Notes: generated by a model not told the origin, from the sequence alone. A stretch of DNA of 64,000 bases from DATDPM01 sp041498815 (GCA_041498815.1 JBGQJC010000002.1:58050-122049); one strand, 5' to 3'. Positions 17,439 to 25,409 are shown, numbered from the stretch's first letter. Made by a program: numbers and translations.

Positions 17439-17483
17439 ATTCGCGAATCGTGCGGTTTTTTAATTTGCGAAAACAATTCGCAA
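17439..17483. promoter_or_regulatory. Candidate operator upstream of fae
   Basis: ATTCGCGAAT (17439-17448) is a perfect 10-bp palindrome. About 16 bases further is a perfect inverted repeat, TTGCGAA (17465-17471), five bases, TTCGCAA (17477-17483). All contain the same TTCGC/GCGAA element. They lie in the 88-base gap before fae and just upstream of its strong ribosome site. They may be a transcription-factor operator, or the second repeat may form a leader hairpin. No bound factor is known from the sequence. Confidence 0.45.
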
Positions 17484-17515
17484 GACTTGGCCATTAACAC
17501 AGGGGAGGAGAATTT

Positions 17516-18025
17516 ATGGCGAAAATCACGAAAACGATGGTCGGAGAGGCGCTTGTCGGCGACGGCAACGAAGTCGCCCACATCGACCTCATCATCGGCC
17601 CGCGCGGCAGCTCTTCGGAGACCGCGTTCGTCCTGACGCTGACCAACCAGAAGGAAGGCGTGAACGGCTTGCTCGCCGTTTTGGCGCCCAACCTGATGGC
17701 GAAGCCGTCCACCGTGATGTTCAACAAGGTCACCATCAAGGGCGCGAAGCAGGCCGTGCAGATGTTCGGTCCCGCCCAGGCCGGGGTGGCACAGGCGGTA
17801 GCCGATTGCGTGGCCGACGGCACCATTCCGGCGGAAGAAGCCGACGACGTGTTCATCTGCGTCGGCGTGTTCATCCACTGGCAGGCCAACGACGACGCGA
17901 AGATTCAAAAGTACAATTACGAAGCCACCAAGATGTCGATCAAGCGCGCCGTCGCCGGCGAGCCCAAGGCCCGCGACGTCGTGGCGCAGCGCAGCACGGC
18001 GAAGCACCCGTTCGCGGCAGGGTGA
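17516..18025 (+). CDS. fae: Formaldehyde-activating enzyme
   Basis: A 169-residue Fae, very close to the methylotroph consensus: MAKITKTMVGEALVGDGNEV, AHIDLIIGPRG (21-31, with the conserved His), VQMFGPAQAGVAQAV and IHWQANDDAKIQKYNYEAT. It condenses free formaldehyde with H4MPT to methylene-H4MPT in the cytoplasm. Ribosome site GGGGAGGAG lies about 6 bases before the ATG. High expression is expected from family knowledge, consistent with its own upstream palindromes and a strong terminator after it. Confidence 0.97.
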   Translation: MAKITKTMVGEALVGDGNEVAHIDLIIGPRGSSSETAFVLTLTNQKEGVNGLLAVLAPNLMAKPSTVMFNKVTIKGAKQAVQMFGPAQAGVAQAVADCVADGTIPAEEADDVFICVGVFIHWQANDDAKIQKYNYEATKMSIKRAVAGEPKARDVVAQRSTAKHPFAAG

Positions 18026-18122
18026 AAGTCCCGCGACTCCGGGCCGGCCAAAGGCCCGCAAAGTAGCGGAGGCTGGCTATCGAAGTTGCTGAAGATGCTG
18101 ACGGGTGGCTGACGCCCGACGT

Positions 18123-18164
18123 GGCATTTTAAAAGGGGCATTTTAAAAGGGGCATTTTAAAAGG
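18123..18164. repeat. Three perfect 14-bp tandem repeats after fae
   Basis: GGCATTTTAAAAGG occurs three times head to tail at 18123-18136, 18137-18150 and 18151-18164, ending 4 bases before the fae terminator stem. Each unit contains the palindrome TTTTAAAA and is strikingly A/T-rich for this genome. It is non-coding. It could be simple slippage, a protein-binding array or part of an mRNA 3' structure. Confidence 0.85.
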
Positions 18165-18168
18165 ATAG

Positions 18169-18203
18169 CGGAGGGGGGCCGGGAGCCTCCCTCCGTTGTT
18201 TTT
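18169..18203 (+). terminator. Rho-independent terminator of fae
   Basis: CGGAGGG (18169-18175) pairs with CCCTCCG (18189-18195) around a G/C-rich loop, followed by TTGTTTTT. It ends the fae transcript and sits 9 bases before the end of the convergent HisA-like gene. Confidence 0.85.
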
Positions 18204-18211
18204 GGACCCGG

Positions 18212-18910
18212 TTATTTCCGCCTTTGCGCGATCGCGCGGGGACCGAGGCGTCCCTGGTGCAAGGCGCTCGCCGCGAGCACGCCCGCGGCCCCACGGGCGG
18301 CAATGCGCTTCACATCCGAAACATTGCGCACGCCGCCCGCGGAAAAAATCCGGCGCCGCCCGGCGCGCCGCAAGACATCGGTGAGCCGCGCAAGATCGGG
18401 GCCCTGGCCGCCGCCGACGCGCGACAACGTCATCACCAGCACGCGCGCCGGCCACACGGCGGCGTTGCTGGAGAGAGGCGGCGGTCCGAAAAAGCGGCGC
18501 CCGCGGAAATCGAGCGACAGAATCACGTCGCCGGATTCGAGCATTCGCCGCCACTCGGAATAACTCTTGAGGGTTTCGCTTCCCACCACCGCGCGCCCGA
18601 GGCCGTGCGCCCTCCAAGCGTTCAACGCCGCGAGCGTGCCGATCCCGGCATCGATCCAAAGCTCGAGCTTGGGGAATGCCTTGCGGATCGCCTGCAGCGC
18701 ACTATCGTTGTCCCCCGCCCCTTCGATGCGGTCGAGATCGGCAACGTAGACCACGGGGAAAGGATGCAGGCGGCGCAAGGCTCCGATAACCTCGATGGGG
18801 TCGTTGCCGGCGGTGAGCCGCGAGCGCAAGGGCCGGTAGCTTGCGCGCGATCCCAGCCGCGCGTGGACGACGGCGCCGGATTTCAGGTCGATGGCGGGAA
18901 TGACGAGCAC
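18212..18910 (-). CDS. HisA-like TIM-barrel protein of the C1 island
   Basis: A 232-residue protein related to HisA (ProFAR isomerase). It begins VLVIPAIDLKSG with an Asp at position 8 and has a second Asp in ILSLDFRG (Asp134), at positions matching the two catalytic acids of HisA. The phosphate-binding loop SAGGVRNVSD is also present. It is unlikely to be the histidine enzyme because no other his gene is nearby; HisA-like genes accompany methanofuran/H4MPT genes elsewhere, so a role in carrier synthesis is inferred. The GTG at 18910 is the only start that keeps the first strand, so its 5' end overlaps the divergent MfnD-like gene. Confidence 0.75.
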   Translation of the reverse strand: MLVIPAIDLKSGAVVHARLGSRASYRPLRSRLTAGNDPIEVIGALRRLHPFPVVYVADLDRIEGAGDNDSALQAIRKAFPKLELWIDAGIGTLAALNAWRAHGLGRAVVGSETLKSYSEWRRMLESGDVILSLDFRGRRFFGPPPLSSNAAVWPARVLVMTLSRVGGGQGPDLARLTDVLRRAGRRRIFSAGGVRNVSDVKRIAARGAAGVLAASALHQGRLGPRAIAQRRK

Positions 18911-19913
18911 GGACGGTCTGCGGATTTTGGCGCTCGAATATAGCACCGGGGGCGGGCTTGCGGGAGAAGAGCAGCAGGCCGGCCTCGCCCGCGAGGGCGA
19001 GCTGATGCTGGGGGCACTCCTTCGCGATCTAGGCGGCATTCCATCGGTTCGCGTGCTTTCCACCCGCGATGCGCGCTTGGAAGTGCCCCGGACGCCCGCG
19101 CGGTTTTCCGTGCCGGGCGGGGGCGAAGATATCTGGGCGTTTTGGGCGCAGCAGATGGCCCGGGCCGACGCTTTGTGGCCCATAGCACCCGAAACCGGCG
19201 GGCTTTTGGAGCGGATGTCGCGGATCGCGGGCGATAACGGAAAGATCCTGATCGGCAGCGCGCCGGAGACGGTGCGGATCGCCGGGTCCAAGATCGCCAC
19301 CGCGGAGCTTCTGGCGCGAACGGGCCTTTCCGTTGTCCCCACCGCGCCGGCTCGAAACCCGCCGCCGGCGTCCGGCACGGGATGGGTGGTCAAGCCCGAT
19401 GACGGGGTGAGCGCGGATGAGACGCTGGTCTTCAAGGATGCCTCCGAAATGTCGGCGTGGATCGAGGCCAAGGCCGACGCATCGCGTTTCGTGGTGCAGC
19501 CTTATCTCGAGGGTGTTGCTGCCAGCATCTCGGCGCTGTTTCGCGGGGGCCGGGCCTCTGTTCTATCCTGCAACCGCCAGGATATCGCCCGCGGCGGCGG
19601 CGGATTCCGATACCTGGGATTCGAGGTCGGGGCGCTCGAGGACATGCGCGCGCCATTCGAGAAGATCGCTTCCGCCGTAGCCACCGCCATGCCCGGATTG
19701 TCCGGCTATGCCGGGATCGATCTCATCTTGACCGGGGACGGGCCGGTGGTCCTCGAAGTCAATCCGAGGCTGACAACCTCTTACGCGGGGCTGAGCCGCG
19801 CGCTCGGGCGCAACGCGGCGCAACTGATTTTGGACGCGGCGGCGGGAAAAGAGCTACCCGCGGTGCGCCCTGCGCGGAGCGTGCGCGTGGCCGTGGAGGG
19901 CGCCGATGGCTGA
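18900..19913 (+). CDS. ATP-grasp ligase, probable tyramine/tyrosine--glutamate ligase
   Basis: A protein of about 337 residues with an ATP-grasp fold: N-terminal ILALEYSTGGGLA, the ATP lysine region TGWVVKPDDGVSADET, and the metal-binding GPVVLEVNPRLTTSY. MfnD in methanogens joins glutamate to tyramine in methanofuran synthesis and belongs to this family; the neighbouring MfnF-, MfnB- and MfnE-like genes support the analogous step for methylofuran. ATG at 18900 is preferred, with ATG at 18891 as an alternative. Either way the start lies inside the 5' end of the divergent HisA-like gene. Its last 8 bases overlap the next gene. Confidence 0.8.
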   Translation: MTSTDGLRILALEYSTGGGLAGEEQQAGLAREGELMLGALLRDLGGIPSVRVLSTRDARLEVPRTPARFSVPGGGEDIWAFWAQQMARADALWPIAPETGGLLERMSRIAGDNGKILIGSAPETVRIAGSKIATAELLARTGLSVVPTAPARNPPPASGTGWVVKPDDGVSADETLVFKDASEMSAWIEAKADASRFVVQPYLEGVAASISALFRGGRASVLSCNRQDIARGGGGFRYLGFEVGALEDMRAPFEKIASAVATAMPGLSGYAGIDLILTGDGPVVLEVNPRLTTSYAGLSRALGRNAAQLILDAAAGKELPAVRPARSVRVAVEGADG

Positions 19914-20925
19914 GACGGTCATGGGGTGGGACCTGGGCGGCGCGCATCTCAAAGCGGCAAAGGTCGAGGGCGGGTGCGTGATCTCTGCCATTCAACTCCC
20001 CTGCCCCTTGTGGCAAGGCCTGGCGCATTTGGAGACCGCGATGGACGAGGCCTTGCTGGCACTTGGCCCGGCGCCGCGCCACGCCGTTACCATGACCGGC
20101 GAAATGGCCGACATATTTTCGACCCGGGCCGAGGGCGTGGCGGCACTGACCGGGGCCGCGGCCCGGAAACTAGGCCGCCTTGAAATCTTCGCGGGCGCCG
20201 CCGGACTCATCCCGCCATCCGATGCGGCGCGGCGCTGGCGCGAGGTCGCTTCCGCCAATTGGATGGCGAGCGCCGGCCTGGTCGCCGCAAAAATACCCGA
20301 GGCGCTGTTCATCGACATCGGCACCACCACCACCGACATCGCCCCGATCCTCGGCGGCAAAGTCCGGGGCGCAACCGATGCGGAGCGCCTGGTTTCGGAG
20401 GAGCTGGTTTACAGCGGGATCGTGCGCACGCCGGTCATGGCGGTCGCGATGGAAATCACTTTCGAGGGCCGGCGCCAGGGATTGATGGCGGAAGCCTTCG
20501 CCACCATGGCCGATGCCTATCGCGTGGCGGGACTTTTGCCCGAGAGCGCCGACGACATGCCCGCCGCCGATTCCGGCGGCAAGACACTCGAGGACAGCGC
20601 CCGGCGTTTGGCGCGCATGCTGGGGCGCGACGCAGGCGATATGCCGCTAGCGGCGTGGCGGCGGTTCGCCGAGAGCCTGGTCGAAATCCAGACCGCGCGG
20701 ATCGAAGGCGCCTGCCGGAATGTTTCGGGCGGCGCGAAGCTGGGCGCCGGGGCGCCGGTCATCGGGGCGGGATGCGGATCGTTCCTGGCGCAGAGCCTCG
20801 CGCAGCGTCTGGGACGCCGGTACCTGGATTTCGCGGAGCTTTTGCCGGTGGCCGAATCGGTGCGTCAGGCGGCGGGGATCTGCGCGCCGGCGGTTGCGGT
20901 CGCTTGCCTCGCCGCGAAGTTGTGA
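19906..20925 (+). CDS. MfnF-like protein of the hydantoinase/oxoprolinase superfamily
   Basis: A 339-residue ASKHA-fold protein with MGWDLGGAHLKAAKVEGG (phosphate-1 loop) and ALFIDIGTTTTDIAPI (phosphate-2 loop). In methanogens, MfnF of this superfamily condenses the activated aminomethylfuran with gamma-glutamyltyramine. Linkage to MfnB-, MfnD- and MfnE-like genes makes the equivalent methylofuran step likely. The start overlaps the preceding ligase by 8 bases. The last 61 bases overlap the 3' end of the convergent mfnB-like gene, an unusually long convergent overlap. Confidence 0.8.
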   Translation: MAETVMGWDLGGAHLKAAKVEGGCVISAIQLPCPLWQGLAHLETAMDEALLALGPAPRHAVTMTGEMADIFSTRAEGVAALTGAAARKLGRLEIFAGAAGLIPPSDAARRWREVASANWMASAGLVAAKIPEALFIDIGTTTTDIAPILGGKVRGATDAERLVSEELVYSGIVRTPVMAVAMEITFEGRRQGLMAEAFATMADAYRVAGLLPESADDMPAADSGGKTLEDSARRLARMLGRDAGDMPLAAWRRFAESLVEIQTARIEGACRNVSGGAKLGAGAPVIGAGCGSFLAQSLAQRLGRRYLDFAELLPVAESVRQAAGICAPAVAVACLAAKL

Positions 20926-21605
20926 CGGCCGAGCGCCTGGTCGAGCGCGGCGCGGACGCCGGCGACTTTGGCCGGATCGATTCGCCCCGTCCGGCTCTCG
21001 TTTTCGCAAAGCGCGCGGCGGAAGCCCAGGAAATCGGGGGCATGGGGTGCCAGCGCCGCGATGTCGCCAATGCCGAGCGAGCCCGCAAGACCGGTGCGAA
21101 GCCCTGCCGCGGCGCTCATGAACCGCGCCAGCGTTTCGGCATCGGCGTGATCGAGCAGGGAGCCTTGGGTTTTATCGGCGGTATCCAGCATGACGCCGAA
21201 GAACCGCGCCGCGCGAAGATGCTCGATGATTTTGAAATCGGGATCGCGGTCGGCAAAAAGAACGCCGACGAGCCGGGCCCCTTCCGCCGCCATCGGGGCC
21301 AAACCCGCGATCGTGGCCCGCCGGCCCGGTCCCGGGAACATCCCGATTTTGATGATGTCCACGCCGGCGGCCAAAGTCAGGCGCGCCGTGCGGGCGACGA
21401 GCGCCGGGTCCATCGGCAGGTCGCCGATGGTGGCGCTTACGGGCCGCGAGCCGGCAAGGGCGGAAACGGCGGCGCGGATTTGAGAGAGCGGCCAAGCGCC
21501 GAGCGCGCCCGCGCCCGGATCCTTGAGATCGATGACGTCGGCGCCGCCCGAAACCGCGGCAGCGATTTCATCCCTGGACGCGATGCTGGCCAGCAGCGAC
21601 GTCAC
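20865..21605 (-). CDS. mfnB: (5-formylfuran-3-yl)methyl phosphate synthase
   Basis: A 246-residue TIM-barrel protein of the former DUF556 family. MfnB builds the furan ring of methanofuran from two glyceraldehyde-3-phosphate molecules. Typical segments are LLASIASRDEI, GGADVIDLKDP near residues 20-30 with the Schiff-base lysine candidate, GVDIIKIGMFPG with a second lysine, and GLAGSLGIGDI. It is the last gene of the leftward folB operon, its ATG overlapping the upstream stop by ATGA (21602-21605). About 13 C-terminal residues beyond the conserved barrel lie in the overlap with the convergent MfnF-like gene. Confidence 0.88.
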   Translation of the reverse strand: MTSLLASIASRDEIAAAVSGGADVIDLKDPGAGALGAWPLSQIRAAVSALAGSRPVSATIGDLPMDPALVARTARLTLAAGVDIIKIGMFPGPGRRATIAGLAPMAAEGARLVGVLFADRDPDFKIIEHLRAARFFGVMLDTADKTQGSLLDHADAETLARFMSAAAGLRTGLAGSLGIGDIAALAPHAPDFLGFRRALCENESRTGRIDPAKVAGVRAALDQALGRHNFAARQATATAGAQIPAA

Positions 21606-22195
21606 TTAGACCCCCCGCCCCCGTGCTTCACGCCACGGGTTTCAGTCGCCTTATAATCCGCAATCGCATCCATAAGCCAGCCCCACGCTTCGCGCTCGCG
21701 CGGGGCCGCCGTCTTTTCGATGGCGATCGCAAGGTAGGCGATTTCGGTTTCGATTTTCCCGGGCGGCAGCCGAGAGAGGCGGCTCACCAAAATCGCCGCT
21801 TCGATGACCGCGGATTGGGCCCGGTTGAAGCCGCGGAACGGCGCATGGGTTTCCTCGTGGACGATTTCGAGCCGGAAGCGCGGGCGGGTGGGATCGTCTT
21901 CGATCGAGGCGACCCGGACCTCACGATGGGCGAGCGCGCCTTCCAGCACCCGGCCCTTGACGATCCGCGAGGGGCGCGTCGGCCAATCGCGCCGCCCGGT
22001 CAGGCAGCCCGCGAATACCCGCACGTCGTCGGTGAGGTTGATGACCGCGCAGCCGGTAGCCATGAGATTGTCGAGGGTGACCGATGGGCGGAAGGGCGCG
22101 ATCGAAAGACCTAAGTCGTCCTCGGTGACGCCGAAGGGCGCGATGTGAATAGCACCTTCCACGCTCAGCGTCGTCACCACGGTTTCGAGAATCAT
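21602..22195 (-). CDS. DUF447 family protein
   Basis: A 197-residue protein with the DUF447 pattern: ILETVVTTLSVEGAIHIAPFGV at the N-terminus and GFNRAQSAVIEAAILVSRL later. The family has a flavin-reductase-like split-barrel fold and is found in methanogens and in bacteria with the H4MPT pathway, which suggests a flavin- or pterin-linked role, but no reaction is established to my knowledge. It overlaps both neighbours by ATGA, so it is translated as part of the folB-mfnB operon. Confidence 0.8.
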   Translation of the reverse strand: MILETVVTTLSVEGAIHIAPFGVTEDDLGLSIAPFRPSVTLDNLMATGCAVINLTDDVRVFAGCLTGRRDWPTRPSRIVKGRVLEGALAHREVRVASIEDDPTRPRFRLEIVHEETHAPFRGFNRAQSAVIEAAILVSRLSRLPPGKIETEIAYLAIAIEKTAAPREREAWGWLMDAIADYKATETRGVKHGGGGSK

Positions 22196-23637
22196 CGCTT
22201 GCCCTTCGGTTTCAATCTTTTGGCTCGCGCCTGCGCCGGGCGCTTCTTCTTGACCGCCAGGGTGTGGCCGGGCTTTTGGTAGTCGCCCATGGCGGCCTCG
22301 GGTTTGACCTTATCGGCGGCAACGCCCCAGTCCAGCTCTTCGTCCTGATTATAGGCTTTGCCCAGCTGCCAGGCGGTTTGGGCCCGCGCCAGCTCGATCC
22401 CGATGTAGAAGGCGTGGGCGCCGTCGTTCTCAAGCTTCAAATGCGGGAATAGATCGAATGGGTCGGTTGCGATGTGCAGGCCGTCGCGGTTGAAGATATG
22501 GACGCCCGCAGCACTCACCTGGATGCGGAAGCTGGGGTCGCGGATTTCGGAGGCGAGCTCGGCGATCTCGGCCGGGGTGTTGGGGAACGGCTTGCGGCCG
22601 TGGAGGCACAACAAGGCGTCGCTGTAGCCGATGGGAAGGGCGTCGTCTTCCCGGGCGCGGTACATAATTCGCCGCGCCGCATCCACCTCCATCACCGCGC
22701 GGCGGGCGTGGGGGCTTACCTGCACGACCAGGATGTTGCGGATCGCAAGCTCGGACGCGATGCCCATGAGGGTTGCGGTAATTCCGGTGGTATCGGCACC
22801 CGTGAGCTCGGTCAAATTGCCCAATCCCATCAGGATTTCGACGTCGGGGAAGCGGCGGCGCAGTTCGTGGTAGCGCACCAGGCTGTCCACGAATCCGAAA
22901 TGGATCGGATCGAGGACGGGATCGGCCAGGAAGGGACGGTGCTGGGCGCGAAATTTATCGATCGCGCGGGCGAGCGATTCGAGATCGCCGGGCTCGGCCG
23001 GGATGAGGACCGGGATCGAGGGCACCTCCTCGGCCAGCGCCAAAGTTTTTTCCGTGAGGCTGAGCAGATAATCGGCGCCCGCACGGCCGCCACGGCGCAG
23101 TTCCTCCGGGTCGGCGGAATCGACGCTGACGGAAAAGCCCTCGGCCTTGAGCGCGGCGACGGCTTTTTCCAAGTGGCGGAATGGTGTCGCGGGAAGGCAC
23201 CCCAGATCGATCACATCGGCGCCGTCGGCTTTATAGGCGCGGGCCCGCTCCAGGATCGCCGCCACGCCCAACATCGGCGCATCGGTGATTTCGGCAAAGA
23301 TGCGGACGTCGGTCTTGCCGAGGTCGGGGGGCGCACCGCCGCGCCCGAAATATTCGGGGATATCCTTGAGGTCGTCCGGCCCGCGCACGACCGGCACGCC
23401 GTATTGGTGGCTCAAGGCATCGAGATCGCCGCGGCAGCGGCCCGGCACCATGATCTTGCTGGCGTCCTTGGGATCCGGGAGCCGGCGCTCGATCAAATGG
23501 GCGGTCATCAGGGCGGCCACGGAAATACCGATCTGCTGCACGCGGTAGCCGAATTCGGTCGGCTGCATCGAGGCCAAGACCCGGTTCAATTGTTTTTCCG
23601 CGAGCCGGCCGGTCAGGAAGAGGATGCGTTCAGCCAT
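22192..23637 (-). CDS. Dihydropteroate synthase-related protein
   Basis: A 481-residue protein. After about 150 residues of a family-specific N-terminal domain (RILFLTGRLAEKQLNRVL), it has a dihydropteroate-synthase-like TIM barrel (DVIDLGCLPATP, VSVDSADPEEL, ADYLLSLTEK). Homologues occur in methanogens and in bacterial H4MPT clusters and are thought to couple the pterin to the RFAP-derived moiety, analogous to DHPS in folate synthesis. A lysine/arginine-rich tail ends the protein. The ATG at 23637 lies within the end of the flavoprotein gene (25-base overlap); the stop overlaps DUF447. Confidence 0.83.
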   Translation of the reverse strand: MAERILFLTGRLAEKQLNRVLASMQPTEFGYRVQQIGISVAALMTAHLIERRLPDPKDASKIMVPGRCRGDLDALSHQYGVPVVRGPDDLKDIPEYFGRGGAPPDLGKTDVRIFAEITDAPMLGVAAILERARAYKADGADVIDLGCLPATPFRHLEKAVAALKAEGFSVSVDSADPEELRRGGRAGADYLLSLTEKTLALAEEVPSIPVLIPAEPGDLESLARAIDKFRAQHRPFLADPVLDPIHFGFVDSLVRYHELRRRFPDVEILMGLGNLTELTGADTTGITATLMGIASELAIRNILVVQVSPHARRAVMEVDAARRIMYRAREDDALPIGYSDALLCLHGRKPFPNTPAEIAELASEIRDPSFRIQVSAAGVHIFNRDGLHIATDPFDLFPHLKLENDGAHAFYIGIELARAQTAWQLGKAYNQDEELDWGVAADKVKPEAAMGDYQKPGHTLAVKKKRPAQARAKRLKPKGKR

Positions 23638-24173
23638 TTCCGCCGCTCCTCGATCGCGCGCGTCAAGCCGGCCATGCTTTCGACCACCGTGGTCGCCTCG
23701 AATTCGCGGAGCTTGGCGGCGTTTTCGAGATCGATGCGCCGGGGAAAGACCTTGACCATGCCGGCGGGCGCCATGGTTTCGAGCTCGGGCGCGGTGTCGC
23801 AGGCGAACACGATCGCCGGCACGCGGCATTTCCCCGCCTGGGCGAAGACATTGGTGGCGAGGTTGTCGGAAATTCCGTAGACGCATTTCGCCACGGTGTT
23901 GGACGAGACCGGCGCCATGACGAGCGTGTGATATTCCCCCTTGTAGAATTGGCCGACGGGTGCGGCGCTTGCCGTCGTGTCGCGGTAGACCTGGACGCCG
24001 GGCGGGAAAATCTGACCGCGGTGCCGGTACATGTGCAGCACCTCTTCCGCCGCCTTGCTCACGAAGACGTCGTAGGAGTCGAGCGTCTTCATGGCCGCCA
24101 GCGATTCGTCGAAGAAGTGCCCGGAGCCCGTAAGCACCCAAGCCCATTTCTGATTGCGCGGTGTTGCCGTCAT
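23613..24173 (-). CDS. Flavoprotein, DmrB/AfpA-like, probable dihydromethanopterin reductase
   Basis: A 186-residue member of the flavodoxin-like flavoprotein family. The start KWAWVLTGSGHFFDESLAAM, the MAPVSSNTVAKCVYGISDNLATN stretch near FMN-binding residues and PAIVFACDTAPE match DmrB/archaeoflavoprotein-type sequences. DmrB reduces dihydromethanopterin to H4MPT with FMN, which would supply the last step of cofactor synthesis here. ATG at 24173 is chosen; an alternative start lies 36 bases upstream. It follows mfnE by 96 bases and overlaps the DHPS-like gene. Confidence 0.8.
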   Translation of the reverse strand: MTATPRNQKWAWVLTGSGHFFDESLAAMKTLDSYDVFVSKAAEEVLHMYRHRGQIFPPGVQVYRDTTASAAPVGQFYKGEYHTLVMAPVSSNTVAKCVYGISDNLATNVFAQAGKCRVPAIVFACDTAPELETMAPAGMVKVFPRRIDLENAAKLREFEATTVVESMAGLTRAIEERRKWLNASSS

Positions 24174-24269
24174 TAGGCGTGTTCCGTTTGTGGCCGTCTT
24201 CGACCGCAAAAAAGTCAGGCTCGTTCATGGCTTGGGCGGCTGTCAACGCCGCATTGGGCCGCCAGGCGG

Positions 24270-24881
24270 CTAGGCCGCGACCGCGACGCCGGGAAGCGTG
24301 CCGGATTCGAGCCCGCGGGCGAGCTCCTGCGCCCCGCCGGGGCCGAGCCAGCGGAGCGCAAAACCCTTGCCCGCGACGAATTCGGGAAAGGCCTTATCGA
24401 CGAATCCGCCGGCCGCAAGCGTTGATGCCGTGACCGGCGGGGGCGGCGGATCGGCCGATTTGACGAGGACGAGCGCCGCCGCCCCGATCTTGGCCGCGAG
24501 CCAGGCCGCCAGCGAATCCGAGGTGACGTCCCAATTCGCCCCGATATCGGAACGGTCCTTGGTCATGGCAACGGCCATCCACACCGGAACCAGGCCGCGC
24601 GCGTGACTTTCCGCGATTTCCGCGCGGCTGGCGGCGGGAACGAGGTGCGGCGCCAGCGCACAAAACATGAGGCCGTATTGCTCGGTCGCCAGGATCGCCA
24701 TGCGATGGGCGGTTGCCTCATCGAACCCCAGGAGCTTTTGCGTACGGCGCACCTCATCGGCGAAGGGGCCGCCGCCCGGCGCCACCACGGGGCGGATCTT
24801 GCCTTTGGCATTGAGCGCGGCGAGGAAGTCCGGAAGCGCCGGCGAAAACGCGAGGCTTCCGCCGATCTTGACGACCCACAT
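24270..24881 (-). CDS. MfnE-like kinase of the amino acid kinase family
   Basis: A 203-residue amino acid kinase fold protein beginning MWVVKIGGSLAFSPALPDFL with the nucleotide-binding KIGGS loop, followed by VVAPGGGPFADEVR and NWDVTSDSLAAWLA. MfnE in methanogens phosphorylates aminomethylfuran phosphate to a diphosphate, activating it for MfnF. Together with mfnB, MfnD-like and MfnF-like genes, this gives four of the known methanofuran steps. The aminotransferase (MfnC) and a tyrosine decarboxylase (MfnA) are not seen here. It lies one base after folB. Confidence 0.82.
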   Translation of the reverse strand: MWVVKIGGSLAFSPALPDFLAALNAKGKIRPVVAPGGGPFADEVRRTQKLLGFDEATAHRMAILATEQYGLMFCALAPHLVPAASRAEIAESHARGLVPVWMAVAMTKDRSDIGANWDVTSDSLAAWLAAKIGAAALVLVKSADPPPPPVTASTLAAGGFVDKAFPEFVAGKGFALRWLGPGGAQELARGLESGTLPGVAVAA

Positions 24882-24882
24882 C

Positions 24883-25290
24883 CTAGCGGCGGTTTTTTCG
24901 GCCGCGCTCGATTTCGACCCCGGCGCTCGCGGCTTCCTTGAACACGTCGAGCTTTTCGACCCGCACCCGCGCCGATGCTACGCGGCGGTCTTCAAGGCAG
25001 AACGAGGCGATGCGGTCGGCCAAGATTTCGACCAGATCGATGTGGCCGGCGGCTACGATCCGTTTGATGCCGAGGACGACGTCCTCGTAAGAGACGACGT
25101 CGGCGATGCCGGCGGGCTTGCCCCCGGTTGCGACCATGAGATCGACGTTGAAGCAAACGCGCTGGGCGAGTTCCCGCTCGTGCGGGTGAATTCCGATCCG
25201 GCAAGCCAGAACGAGGTCGCGGACGAAGATGCGGGAGACGCCCGTACCCCCGTTCCCCGTTCGCTTGCGCCTGGTTTTCCCCCGTGCCAC
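24883..25290 (-). CDS. folB: Dihydroneopterin aldolase family protein
   Basis: A protein of about 135 residues with the FolB core SRIFVRDLVLACRIGIHPHERE, DVVSYEDVVLGIKRIV and HIDLVEILADRIASFCL. It cleaves dihydroneopterin to hydroxymethyldihydropterin, the pterin precursor shared by folate and H4MPT. First gene of the leftward mfnE-flavoprotein-DHPS-DUF447-mfnB operon, so probably dedicated to H4MPT. The start is uncertain: GTG at 25290 is assumed; the frame continues upstream to 25401 with basic, non-conserved sequence. Confidence 0.82.
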   Translation of the reverse strand: MARGKTRRKRTGNGGTGVSRIFVRDLVLACRIGIHPHERELAQRVCFNVDLMVATGGKPAGIADVVSYEDVVLGIKRIVAAGHIDLVEILADRIASFCLEDRRVASARVRVEKLDVFKEAASAGVEIERGRKNRR

Positions 25291-25392
25291 CGGCGCCCCC
25301 CTTCGATTCCCGCGTGGGATCAACGGCTTCAACCTAACAAAACGGCGGGACAGCGGCAATCCGGCGGGCCGGAAAAGGGTGGCAGCCGCCCT

Positions 25393-25409
25393 GTTCAGCA
25401 TCCGTTCAG
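25393..25409. promoter_or_regulatory. Candidate response-regulator box (GTTCAG-N5-GTTCAG), site 1
   Basis: GTTCAG at 25393-25398 and again at 25404-25409, an 11-bp period. It lies between leftward folB (start 25290) and the rightward secreted protein gene (start 25522), about 103 bases from folB. The same spaced repeat occurs before pqqA and before the PQQ-associated ABC operon. Eleven-bp direct repeats are characteristic of OmpR/PhoB-family binding sites. Confidence 0.5.
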
